A stretch of 64,000 bases of DNA, taken from positions 434,001 through 498,000 of the forward strand of contig NZ_JBFAKK010000001.1 of the NCBI RefSeq assembly GCF_040655735.1. Reading direction: 5' to 3'. The DNA is from Phytomonospora sp040655735 (GTDB lineage Bacteria; Actinomycetota; Actinomycetes; Mycobacteriales; Micromonosporaceae). Of this stretch, positions 53,367-61,931 are shown piece by piece. Within the stretch, counting starts at the first letter, position 1. Every line of letters begins with the position of its first letter. A program made the translations under genes and the position numbers. The notes beneath the pieces are model-generated. The model worked only from the letters and a program-made list of their open reading frames with translations, was not told the origin of the DNA and ran no database searches.

Positions 53367-56300
53367 GTGACCGCCGAGCTGACCCTCCTCTCGCGCGTGG
53401 CCTACCGCGACCAGGAGATCACCGCTCCCCGGCTGCGCGGCCTCCTCGCGCTCCTCGCCGACGACCTCAACGCCGGCTGCGGCACCGCACGCCTCGTCGA
53501 CGGCCTATGGCCCGAAGAGCGCCCCGAGAACCCCGCCAAGGCACTCCAGGTCCTCGTCTCCCGTGCACGCGCCCTACTCGGCACCGACGTCCTCGCCAGC
53601 ACTCCCACCGGCTACCGCCTCACCCTCGGCGAAGACCACGTCGACGCCGCCGCCGTACTCGCCAGAGCCGCCGAGTCGGCCCGGGCCGCCCGCTCGGGCG
53701 ACCACATCACCGCCCTCGACGCCGCCGAACGGGGACTCGCGCTCTGGCACGGAACCACACCTAGGCCCGTCCCCGCCGACGACGACCCCCTGACCGCCCT
53801 GCGAACCGCCCGCGCCCGCACCCACCAGAACCTCTCCAGGGGACGCGCGCTCGCCCTCGCCCGCGTCGGCAGGCGCGCCGAGGCCGCCGAACCGCTCGCC
53901 GTGATCTTCGGCGACCATCCCCGCGACGAAGAGGTCCTGCTCGAACTCCTTCGCTGCGAGGCGGCCGCCATCGGCACCTCGGCCGCGCTCACCCGCTACG
54001 ACGCCTACCGGGCGGCGCTCCGCGACGAACTCGGCGCCGACCCCGGCGCGGCGCTCCAGGACGCGCACCGCGAGCTCCTGCGAGCCGAGTCGCCCGTCAT
54101 CCGGCACGGCGTCACCCACGAACCCAACCGGCTCCTGGGCCGTGAGGCCGACATCGCGGCCGTCACGGCGCTCCTGCACACCTCACGGGTCACGTCCATC
54201 GTCGGCCCCGGCGGCCTGGGCAAGACCCGTCTGGCCCACGCGGTCGCGCGCGACGCCGAGCAGCGTGTGGTCCAGTTCGTCGGCCTGGCCGGGATCACCA
54301 GCGAGGGCGACGTCGGGAGCGAGGTCGCCGGGGCTCTCGGCGTACGCGGGAAGTACGGCGCCGAAACGCTTCCCGGCATCGTCGCCGCCCTGACCGGCGG
54401 GTCGACGCTCCTCGTCCTCGACAACTGCGAGCACGTCCTCGACGGCGTCGCCGAACTCGTCGGAGCGCTGGTGTCCATGGCACCCGACGTGTCCATCCTG
54501 ACCACGTCCCGGGCACCGCTGGGCCTGTCGTCGGAGACCGTCTACACCCTGCCCGAACTCGACCTCGCCACCGCCGCCGAACTCTTCGCCCGCCGGGCCC
54601 GGGCCGCGCGGCCCAACGCCGAACTGCCCGCCGGCCTCGTCGAGGAGATCTGCCGGCACCTCGACGGGCTTCCCCTCGCGGTGGAACTCGCCGCCGCCCG
54701 GATCCGGGTCATGTCGGTCGCCGAGATCGCCCGCAATCTCGACGACCGCCTCACGCTCCTGCGCGGGGGAGCGCGCGATGCCCCCGAACGGCACCAGACC
54801 CTGCGCGCGGTCGTCGACTGGAGCTGGAACCTCCTCGCCGGCCGTCCCCGCGCGGCGCTGCGCGCGCTGTCGGTCTTCCCCGGCGGGTTCACCGCCGACG
54901 CCGCACGGCACCTGCTCGGCGCCGACGCCCTCGACCTCCTCGAACAGCTCAGCGAGCAGTCCCTGCTCAGAGTTCACGACGACGGTGCCGCCATCCGCTT
55001 CGGCATGCTTGAGACCGTGCGTGAGTTCTGCACCGCGCACCGCCAGGCGGAGGGTGAGTCCGAGCAGGTCACCGAGAGTTTCCTCGCCTGGATCCGCGAC
55101 CTCGCCGCGGCCCGCCACCAGGATGGATTCGGCCCGCAGCCCTTCGCTTTCAGCGCCGCGATGCACGCCGAGCAGGACAACCTCCTGCTCGGGGTGCGCA
55201 TGGGCCTCGAACGCGAGGACGGCGCGACCGTCGCCTCCGCGACGGCGCTCCTGGCCGCCATGTGGACGATCGACACCAACCACGCGCGCATCAGCCGGCT
55301 CGCCGCCGAAGTCGACGGACTGCTCTCGCGCTACCGCCCGGAACCCGAGCACGTGGAGGTGACCCGGGCGGCCGCCGTGCTGTGTCTCGCGAACACGCTC
55401 CTCGTCACCGGCCCCGGCCCCATCAGGTCCATCGCCACCCTCCGCCGGCTGCCGGAGACCCCGCCCGACAGCATCCTCGGGGCAATCGAGCACATCCTTC
55501 GTGACGCCGGCCGCTACTTCGGTCCCGACCACGGCCCGATCCGCGAACTGTGCGAACGTCCCGAACGCCACCTCGCCGGAGGCGCCAACGGCATCTACAG
55601 CTACCTCGCCGAGGCCGCCGGAGACGGCGAAGGCGCCCTCACCGCGGCCCGGCGGATGCTGGCCGCCTTCGACCGCGTCACCGATCCATGGATGCGCTGC
55701 ATGGCGCACGGCCGCATCTCCGACCTCTGCCTGCAGCAGGACCGCCCCGAGGAGGCGCGCGATCACCTTGAGGCGGCTCTGGAGCTCATGGAGTCGCTCG
55801 ACGCGTGGACCGACGAGGTCGGCATCCGCTGGGGTCTGGCCATGGCGAACCTCCAGACCGGCGACGTCGAGGCCGCCCAGCGGTGGATGATCCGGACCCG
55901 CCCCGAGGCCGCCGAGAAGCTCGCCGGCGTCCTGCGCCCCGACTTCGGCATCGAGGCCGAGATCCACCTGGCGCGCGGCCGCATCGACGAGGGTCTGCGG
56001 CTGTGGCGGTCGACCAACCTGGAGACCCACGGGGCCGGGCGCGTCGACCCCTACCTTGAGGCGTGGGTCATCGAGGCCGCGTCGGTCGCGGTGATCGCCC
56101 ACGTGCGGCACGGGCGCCTCGACCTCGTCGCCGACCTCGCCGGCACGCTGCCCGCGAAACTGCGCGCGCTGCTGCCCGGGCAGTTCTCGCTTGAGCGGCA
56201 GACCACGATCTACGACCCGATCCGCGGGATCCTCATGGTGGCGATCGCGATGACCGACATCGCCCGGGCCCGCGACGGCGGCGATCCGGCGGCCCTGGGC

Positions 56301-56519
56301 AGGGCCGCGCGGATGTTCGCACTCGCCGAGTCCACGCGCTATCTGCGCAGCTTTCAGCCGACCATGTCGCCGGCGGTGCTGCGCGCCGAGGTCCGTGACG
56401 CGGTGGGGCCGGCGTACGACGAGGCGGTCTCGTCGTACGCCGGCCTCGACCCCGACGGCGTCCGGACGGCCGCGGTGGCGGTGCTCGACGAGCGGGTCAG
56501 CGGCCCGGGTCGCGGTTGA
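53367..56519 (+). CDS. SARP/AfsR-like regulator with NB-ARC and TPR-like C-terminus
   Basis: 1050 residues. The DNA-binding winged helix (1-95, with VDGLWPEERPENPAKALQVLVSRAR) is followed by a transcriptional activation domain (~100-240). The NB-ARC ATPase has P-loop VGPGGLGKTR near residue 277, LLVLDNCEH and GLPLAVELAAAR. A long helical C-terminus follows. No ribosome binding site precedes the GTG at 53367. TAACCT lies exactly 12 bases upstream, as for a leaderless message. It converges on the exporter genes with a 23-base overlap. The target pathway is not apparent. Confidence 0.9.
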   Translation: MTAELTLLSRVAYRDQEITAPRLRGLLALLADDLNAGCGTARLVDGLWPEERPENPAKALQVLVSRARALLGTDVLASTPTGYRLTLGEDHVDAAAVLARAAESARAARSGDHITALDAAERGLALWHGTTPRPVPADDDPLTALRTARARTHQNLSRGRALALARVGRRAEAAEPLAVIFGDHPRDEEVLLELLRCEAAAIGTSAALTRYDAYRAALRDELGADPGAALQDAHRELLRAESPVIRHGVTHEPNRLLGREADIAAVTALLHTSRVTSIVGPGGLGKTRLAHAVARDAEQRVVQFVGLAGITSEGDVGSEVAGALGVRGKYGAETLPGIVAALTGGSTLLVLDNCEHVLDGVAELVGALVSMAPDVSILTTSRAPLGLSSETVYTLPELDLATAAELFARRARAARPNAELPAGLVEEICRHLDGLPLAVELAAARIRVMSVAEIARNLDDRLTLLRGGARDAPERHQTLRAVVDWSWNLLAGRPRAALRALSVFPGGFTADAARHLLGADALDLLEQLSEQSLLRVHDDGAAIRFGMLETVREFCTAHRQAEGESEQVTESFLAWIRDLAAARHQDGFGPQPFAFSAAMHAEQDNLLLGVRMGLEREDGATVASATALLAAMWTIDTNHARISRLAAEVDGLLSRYRPEPEHVEVTRAAAVLCLANTLLVTGPGPIRSIATLRRLPETPPDSILGAIEHILRDAGRYFGPDHGPIRELCERPERHLAGGANGIYSYLAEAAGDGEGALTAARRMLAAFDRVTDPWMRCMAHGRISDLCLQQDRPEEARDHLEAALELMESLDAWTDEVGIRWGLAMANLQTGDVEAAQRWMIRTRPEAAEKLAGVLRPDFGIEAEIHLARGRIDEGLRLWRSTNLETHGAGRVDPYLEAWVIEAASVAVIAHVRHGRLDLVADLAGTLPAKLRALLPGQFSLERQTTIYDPIRGILMVAIAMTDIARARDGGDPAALGRAARMFALAESTRYLRSFQPTMSPAVLRAEVRDAVGPAYDEAVSSYAGLDPDGVRTAAVAVLDERVSGPGRG

Positions 56520-57273
56520 ACGCGGCGCGCGCCCAGAGGAAGCCGAGCAGGTTCAGCGCCAGGCACCAGGCCAGCGCCAGGTAGCCGCTGTTCCCGATCG
56601 GCAGTCCGAGCAGCAGGCCGCGCAGCGTGTCGATGATGGGCGTGAACGGCTGGTACTCGGCGAACCAGCGGATGCCGTCCGACATCAGCGCCGGCGCGAT
56701 GAACGCGCTGCTGACCAGGGGAAGGAACTGCATGGGGAACGAGGCCATGTTGGCGCCCTCCGCGGACTTGACGACCAGGCCGAAGGCGACCGACAGCCAT
56801 GTGAAGGCCAGGATCAGCAGCACGAGCAGACCCACGGCGGCGAGCCACTCGACGGGGCCGGCGTTGGGCCGAAAGCCCACCGCGAAGGCGACGGCGACCA
56901 CGAGTAGGAGGCTGATGAGGGTCCGTGCGGTGCTGCCGATGACCTGCCCGGTGATCACCGAGGTCCGCGCTATCGCCATGGTGCGAAAGCGCGCGATGAT
57001 GCCCTCGTTCATGTCGACGGCGACGCTGACGGCGGTGGAGGCCGATCCGGCGCCGACCGCCATGACCAGGATCCCGGGCGCCAGGTAGTCGACGTAGGAG
57101 ATGCCGCCGGAGCCGGCGGCCAGCGCCGGGCCCATGGCCCCGCCGAAGATGTAGACGAACATCAGCATCATCAGGACGGGCAGGAGCAGGCCGCTCACCG
57201 TCATCGCCGCGTAGCGGACGGAGTGCTTGACGTTGCGGCGGAGCATGGTGGTGGTGTCGGTGACGGCGCTCAT
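56497..57273 (-). CDS. ABC-2 type exporter permease (DrrB-like)
   Basis: 258 residues with six membrane segments. The ABC-2 motif region is seen around FRTMAIARTSVITGQVIGSTART. It pairs with the ATPase gene through an ATGA overlap. DrrB-type proteins export hydrophobic drugs such as anthracyclines. The 3' end overlaps the converging SARP gene by 23 bases. Confidence 0.9.
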   Translation of the reverse strand: MSAVTDTTTMLRRNVKHSVRYAAMTVSGLLLPVLMMLMFVYIFGGAMGPALAAGSGGISYVDYLAPGILVMAVGAGSASTAVSVAVDMNEGIIARFRTMAIARTSVITGQVIGSTARTLISLLLVVAVAFAVGFRPNAGPVEWLAAVGLLVLLILAFTWLSVAFGLVVKSAEGANMASFPMQFLPLVSSAFIAPALMSDGIRWFAEYQPFTPIIDTLRGLLLGLPIGNSGYLALAWCLALNLLGFLWARAAFNRDPGR

Positions 57274-58232
57274 CGTCGGTCTTCCTTCTCGGGTGTGGCG
57301 GTGTGCCCGGTGAGGGCGAAGAACACGTCGTCGAGGTCGGGCTGGTGGACGGTCAGGCCGTCGACGCTGATGGCGGCCCCGTCGAGCGTCGCCAAGACGT
57401 GCTTGAGGGTCTCGATGCGCCCGTCGCCGGGGACGGTGAGCGTCAGGGACTCGTCGTCGCGGGAGGCGCCGTCGAAGACCGCGGCGGCCTTGTCCAGGCC
57501 GGCCGGTTCGGCGAAGCTCAGCCGGATGTGCCCGCCGGGGATCAGCCGTTTGAGTTCGGCGGAGGTGCCCTCGGCGACGATCGTTCCGCCGTCGAGGACG
57601 GCGATGCGGTCGGCGAGCCGGTCGGCCTCCTCCAGGTACTGCGTGGTGAGGAAGATCGTGGTGCCGTCGGCGACGAGTTCGGTGATGATCTCCCACATGG
57701 TGCGGCGGCTGCGCGGGTCGAGGCCTGTGGTGGGCTCGTCGAGGAAGATGATCCGGGGGTCGCCGACCAGCGTCATCGCCAGGTCGAGGCGCCGTTTCAT
57801 GCCGCCGGAGTAGGTGACCGGGGACTGCCGGGCGGCTTCGCTGAGTTCGAAGCGCTCCAGCAGGGCCGCGACACGCCGCCGCCCTTCCTTCCTGCCCAGC
57901 TGGTTCAGGTCGGCCATCAGGAGCATGTTCTCCTCGCCGGTGAGAAGCTTGTCGACCGCGGAGAACTGGCCGGTCACGCCGATCGCGCGGCGCACGTCCT
58001 GGGCCTCCCGGAGGAGGTCGTGCCCGGCGACGCGGGCCTGTCCGGCGTCGGGTCTGATGAGCGTGGACAGGATCTGCACGGCGGTGGTCTTGCCGGCCCC
58101 GTTGGGGCCGAGCAGGGAGAAGATCGTGCCCTCGGCGACGTTGATGTCGATGCCGTCGAGCACCACTTTGCCGCCGTAGGCCTTGCGGAGCCCTGACGCC
58201 CCGATGGCCTGCCGGGATGGGACGGTGGTCAT
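57270..58232 (-). CDS. ABC exporter ATP-binding protein (DrrA-like)
   Basis: 320 residues. Walker A is LLGPNGAGKTT, the Q-loop lies in VTGQFSAVD, the signature is VTYSGGMKRRLDLA (Tyr for the usual Leu), and Walker B is IIFLDEPTTGLD. The C-terminal extension ends HQPDLDDVFFALTG, typical of the daunorubicin-resistance DrrA group. It energises the permease gene coupled downstream. Confidence 0.92.
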   Translation of the reverse strand: MTTVPSRQAIGASGLRKAYGGKVVLDGIDINVAEGTIFSLLGPNGAGKTTAVQILSTLIRPDAGQARVAGHDLLREAQDVRRAIGVTGQFSAVDKLLTGEENMLLMADLNQLGRKEGRRRVAALLERFELSEAARQSPVTYSGGMKRRLDLAMTLVGDPRIIFLDEPTTGLDPRSRRTMWEIITELVADGTTIFLTTQYLEEADRLADRIAVLDGGTIVAEGTSAELKRLIPGGHIRLSFAEPAGLDKAAAVFDGASRDDESLTLTVPGDGRIETLKHVLATLDGAAISVDGLTVHQPDLDDVFFALTGHTATPEKEDRR

Positions 58233-58365
58233 GCTGTTCCTCGCCTCGTTGGGCGCGGCCCCGTCGGCCGCGACCCGGTGAGCGTGCGTCGGGCGGGGTT
58301 CAGGCGGGCTTCAGGGCGCTTTCAGCGGTGGCGCGGGCGGTTTCACGTCGCTGAAACCGGTCGTT

Positions 58366-59610
58366 CTATCCGGCGACGCCGTCGGCCTTCGAATGCAGGA
58401 ACCGCTGCTGCTGGAGGTTCGCGGTGAGCCCGGCCGCCGTGAGGTAGGCCTCCCGCGCGGCCGGCTGTTCGCCGGTCATCTCCAGCAGGTGCGCCCGCGC
58501 CGCGTGGAAGCGGTGGTCGGCGCCGAGTCTGCCCTCGCCGGCCAGTGCGTCCAGCAGTTCGAGGCCGGCGCGCGGGCCTTCTGCCATGGCGACCGCGACG
58601 GCGTGGTTGAGGCGCACGACCGGGTTGTCGGAGATCCGCAGCAGGAGTCCGTAGAGCGCGGCGATCTGCGGCCAGTCGGTCTCGGCGGCCGAGGGCGCCT
58701 CGTCGTGCACGGCGGCGATGGCGGCCTGGAGCTGGTAGGGGCCGGTGTGCCCGCGCGGCAGGGCGGCGGTGACGAGCGCGATGCCCTCGGCGATGTGCGC
58801 GGCGTTCCACCGGCCACGGTCCTGCTCGGCCATGGGGACCAGGCCGCCGTCGGGGGCCGTCCGCGCCGCGCGGCGCGCGTCGGTGAGCAACATCAGCGCG
58901 AGCAGCCCGGCGACCTCCCCGTCGCCGGGAAGCAGCCGGTGGACCATGCGGGTGAGGCGGATCGCCTCGTCGGCGAGGTCGGTGCGCTGGAGGCTGGGAC
59001 CCGCCGTGCCCACGTAGCCCTCGTTGAAGATCAGGTACAGGACGTGCAGGACCGCGCCGAGCCGCTCGCCGCGCGCCTCCCCGGACGGCAGCGCGAAGGG
59101 GACGCCGCTGGCCTTCACGGTCTGCTTCGCCCGGCTGACGCGCCGCGTCATCGTCGCCTCCGGGACGAGGAAGGCGCGGGCGATCTCGGCCGTCGTCAAG
59201 CCGCCGACGGCGCGCAGGGTCAGCGCGATCTGGGAGGCCGGCGACAGTGCCGGATGGCAGCACATGAACAGCAGGATCAGCGTGTCGTCGGAGGCCGGGC
59301 CCGTCCGGTCGGCGGCCGGTGCCAGCCAGTCCTCCGGCAGTGCCCACCGCGCCACCCTGTCCTCGCGCCGGCGGCGGGCCTGCTCGGCGCGCAGTAGGTC
59401 GGTCAGCCGCCGCGACGCCACCGTGATCAGCCACGCGCGCGGGTCGTCGGGGACACCGTCGGCGGGCCATTGCGTCGCCGCCGCGACCAGCGCCTCCTGC
59501 GTGGCGTCCTCGGCGAGGTCGAAGTGCCCGTAGCGACGCACGACCGCGCCGAGGACCTGCGGCGCCAGACGGCGCAGCAGGTCCTCGGGTCCCATGGCGG
59601 GTTCGGTCAC
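58366..59610 (-). CDS. ECF42-type RNA polymerase sigma factor
   Basis: 414 residues. Sigma region 2 (RYGHFDLAEDATQEALVAA) and region 4 (LRAVGGLTTAEIARAFLVPEATMTRRVSRAKQ) are followed by a long C-terminal helical, TPR-like domain (about 180-414). This fused form with a neighbouring DGPF/YCII gene defines the ECF42 group, in which the C-terminal domain affects activity and no anti-sigma factor is present. The GTG at 59610 overlaps the YCII stop as GTGA; ATG 59595 is an alternative. Confidence 0.9.
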   Translation of the reverse strand: MTEPAMGPEDLLRRLAPQVLGAVVRRYGHFDLAEDATQEALVAAATQWPADGVPDDPRAWLITVASRRLTDLLRAEQARRRREDRVARWALPEDWLAPAADRTGPASDDTLILLFMCCHPALSPASQIALTLRAVGGLTTAEIARAFLVPEATMTRRVSRAKQTVKASGVPFALPSGEARGERLGAVLHVLYLIFNEGYVGTAGPSLQRTDLADEAIRLTRMVHRLLPGDGEVAGLLALMLLTDARRAARTAPDGGLVPMAEQDRGRWNAAHIAEGIALVTAALPRGHTGPYQLQAAIAAVHDEAPSAAETDWPQIAALYGLLLRISDNPVVRLNHAVAVAMAEGPRAGLELLDALAGEGRLGADHRFHAARAHLLEMTGEQPAAREAYLTAAGLTANLQQQRFLHSKADGVAG

Positions 59611-60023
59611 AGCATGTCGCCCGCGGCTTCCTGGAGCGGACGGACGTCGATGTAGGCGGTCTCGCCGACGTGCGCCGGCCCCGGGCAGCGGCACAGCCGG
59701 CCCGCGATCTCGGTGGCCCGGTCGAAGCTGTCGACCTCGACGATCCAGTAGCCCGCCAGGACCTCCTGAGTCTCGGCGTAGGGGCCGTCGGTCACAACGG
59801 GGACACCGTCCTTGAGACCCGTGACCCTCCGCGTGTGGACCGGCCCGGCCAGCCCTCGCGTCTCCACGAGTTCACCCGACTCCTCCAGGGACTTGTTGAA
59901 GGCGGTCATGAACTCGACCATCGCGCCGAACTCCTCCGGCTTCCAGGCGGGTTTGTCGGTCGACTTGCCGGCCATGCCGTCGTAGTCCTGCTGGGATCCG
60001 TTGGTGAGGATCATGTACTTCAT
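59607..60023 (-). CDS. YCII/DGPF-domain protein
   Basis: 138 residues. MKYMILTNG at the start and the family motif VTDGPYAETQEVLAGYWIVEVDSFDRA are clear. These small proteins are the standard partner of ECF42 sigma factors and usually their main target. TCCTTGTCC lies on the opposite strand where a GGACAAGGA ribosome binding site is expected. It is coupled to the sigma gene downstream. The enzymatic role is unknown. Confidence 0.92.
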   Translation of the reverse strand: MKYMILTNGSQQDYDGMAGKSTDKPAWKPEEFGAMVEFMTAFNKSLEESGELVETRGLAGPVHTRRVTGLKDGVPVVTDGPYAETQEVLAGYWIVEVDSFDRATEIAGRLCRCPGPAHVGETAYIDVRPLQEAAGDML

Positions 60024-60261
60024 CGCTGACTCCTTGTCCTCCGGCGCCCTGCCGGGCGCCCCTTCACCGGAGACGTCGAGACCGCCACGACGGACCGGAC
60101 ATCGGGAACGGACCGGGTGGGGAAGTTTTCACGCGGGTGCGTGCAGGGACATTTTCGCGCACGGGGAGAGGCCCGGTGCGGAATCGGCCCGCACGGTCTC
60201 TCGACGGCCGACTAACCGTTTCCCGCCCACCCCGCCTCGTTCCCAGGGTTACGGTGATCGC

Positions 60262-60453
60262 ATGACGAATCCTTACAGGGGCAACGACGACCGGGAGCAG
60301 AGCGGCGAGGGAAGCGTCGACAAGGGCGCCGAGCGTGAGGCCGAGGAGCACTCGGAGGTCCTGCGTCAGGAGGATCCCGCCGCGATCGCCGACGAAGACG
60401 GCCTCGACGGGCTCGCCGACCGGCGCGACGGCTCTCAGGAGCCGCCCGACTAG
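60262..60453 (+). CDS. Small acidic hydrophilic protein
   Basis: 63 residues, rich in Asp, Glu, Arg and Gly, and predicted to be disordered. No family was recognised. It has no ribosome binding site; TACGGT begins exactly 12 bases before the ATG, as in other apparently leaderless genes here. It is followed at once by a hairpin with a short T-rich tail, which supports a real monocistronic gene. Confidence 0.6.
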   Translation: MTNPYRGNDDREQSGEGSVDKGAEREAEEHSEVLRQEDPAAIADEDGLDGLADRRDGSQEPPD

Positions 60454-60473
60454 CGTCGGCGCCAGGTCTCGCG

Positions 60474-60516
60474 GGCGCCCCGACCACCGGATTTCCGGCG
60501 GTGCCGGGGCGCCTTT
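60474..60516 (+). terminator. Intrinsic-like terminator
   Basis: GGCGCCCCG (60474-60482) pairs with CGGGGCGCC (60505-60513). An inner CACCG/CGGTG stem extends the hairpin, and TTTCTC follows. It ends the 63-codon gene and may also act on the converging MocR gene. Confidence 0.75.
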
Positions 60517-60517
60517 C

Positions 60518-61909
60518 TCATCGCGGGTCCCGCAGCAGCCGAACGCCTTCGGCGAGGTCGGCGGCCCGCGCGGTGGCGGCGAAGGCCAGGCGCAGGAAGG
60601 CGCCGGGCGGTTCGGCGGGGAAGAAGCGGCGTCCGGCGCCGACCGCCACGCCCGCGCGGCGTGCCCGCACGGCGTGGTCGGTGTCGTCGGAGCCGGACGG
60701 CAGCTCCACCCACAGGTGCAGACCGCCGGACGGGACGCGCGCGACCGTCCACGCGGGATGATGACGGGCCAGCGCGTCGGCCAGTGCCCGGCAGCGCGTG
60801 TGCAGTTCGGCCGAGAGGGCCCGAAGGTGCCTCTCCCACCCGGGCGACCCGAGCAGTTCCAGCGCCGCCTCCTGCATGGGGCGCGGCACGAAGAAGTCGT
60901 CGACGTAGCGGACCGCGCGCATCCGCTCCAGCACCGGGCCGCGCGCGACCAGCGCGCCGATCCGCAGGCTCGGCGCGGCAGGCTTCGTCAGCGAGGTCAG
61001 GTGCACCACCGTCCCGTCGCGGTCCTCGGCCAGCAGCGGTCGGGGAGGTGCTTGGCCGTGGCCGAGATGGCGGGCGAAGTCGTCTTCGACGATGAAGGCG
61101 CCGGCCGCCCTGGCGACCGCGACCACCTGCGCGCGCCGCCGCGCGGCCAGGACCGTCCCGGTCGGATTGTGGTGGGTCGGCTGGCAGTACAGCAGCCGCG
61201 CGCCGGTCATGGCGAAGGCGTCGGCGAGCAGGTCGGGCCGGATCCCGTCGCCGTCCATGGGGACCGGAACGGGCCGCAGACCGGCCGCGCGGGCCGCCGA
61301 CAGGGCGCCGGGATAGGTCGGCGACTCCATGAGCACGGGGTTCCCCGGTCCGGCGATGGCGCGGAAGGCGATGGACAGGCCGCTTTGGCCGCCGGCGGTG
61401 ATGAGCACGTCCTCGGCGCCGACGTCGGCGCCGGTTCCCCGCGCGAACAGCGAACGCAGGGACTCCAGGCCGCCGGTCGGCGCGCGGTCCCAGGCGTCGG
61501 GCCGGCGGGCCGCGCGGGCGAGTGCCGCCGACAGGGCCTTGGTCGGTTGCAGCGAGCGGTGCAGGTAGCCGCCGTCGAGGGCGATCGCTTCCGCCGGCGG
61601 GGGCCCGAGGCCGTCGGTGGCGGCCCTGGTGTCGACGGCGCGGTCGGTGAGAGCGACGGTCTGCCAGCCGGTGTCGGCGACCTCGGCGGGGCGCCTCGGC
61701 GGCGTGGCCGCGAAGGTCCCGCTGCCCGGCCGGGTCACCACGAGGCCTTCGGCGCTCAGGTGCGCGATCGCGCGCGAGACCGTCACCGGACTGACGTGGA
61801 AGCGCTCCACGAGTTCGCGGCTGCTGGGCAGCCGGTCGCCGGGGGAGAGGGCGCCGAGGAGCGAGCGGAGCTCGTCGGCCAAGCCCGCAGAAGTGCTACT
61901 CTCTGACAT
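60518..61909 (-). CDS. MocR-type (GntR/aminotransferase fusion) transcriptional regulator
   Basis: 463 residues. An N-terminal GntR helix-turn-helix (PSSRELVERFHVSPVTVSRAIAHLSAEGLV) is fused to a fold-type I aminotransferase domain. The probable PLP lysine is in SLTKPAAPSLRIG. YCQPTHHNPTGTV binds the cofactor region. Such regulators sense PLP or an amine/amino acid. The ATG (61909-61907) overlaps the divergent MFS ATG on the other strand. A TATCAT hexamer lies 8 bases upstream on its strand. It probably controls the MFS exporter and itself. Confidence 0.9.
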   Translation of the reverse strand: MSESSTSAGLADELRSLLGALSPGDRLPSSRELVERFHVSPVTVSRAIAHLSAEGLVVTRPGSGTFAATPPRRPAEVADTGWQTVALTDRAVDTRAATDGLGPPPAEAIALDGGYLHRSLQPTKALSAALARAARRPDAWDRAPTGGLESLRSLFARGTGADVGAEDVLITAGGQSGLSIAFRAIAGPGNPVLMESPTYPGALSAARAAGLRPVPVPMDGDGIRPDLLADAFAMTGARLLYCQPTHHNPTGTVLAARRRAQVVAVARAAGAFIVEDDFARHLGHGQAPPRPLLAEDRDGTVVHLTSLTKPAAPSLRIGALVARGPVLERMRAVRYVDDFFVPRPMQEAALELLGSPGWERHLRALSAELHTRCRALADALARHHPAWTVARVPSGGLHLWVELPSGSDDTDHAVRARRAGVAVGAGRRFFPAEPPGAFLRLAFAATARAADLAEGVRLLRDPR

Positions 61910-61931
61910 GAAAGACCATGATAGCGCTACT
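61892..61931. promoter_or_regulatory. Direct-repeat operator candidate of MocR
   Basis: AGTGCTACT (61892-61900) and AGCGCTACT (61923-61931) are direct repeats 31 bases apart, about three helical turns. They flank the two overlapping divergent start codons. MocR proteins such as GabR bind direct repeats at similar spacing. Confidence 0.65.
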
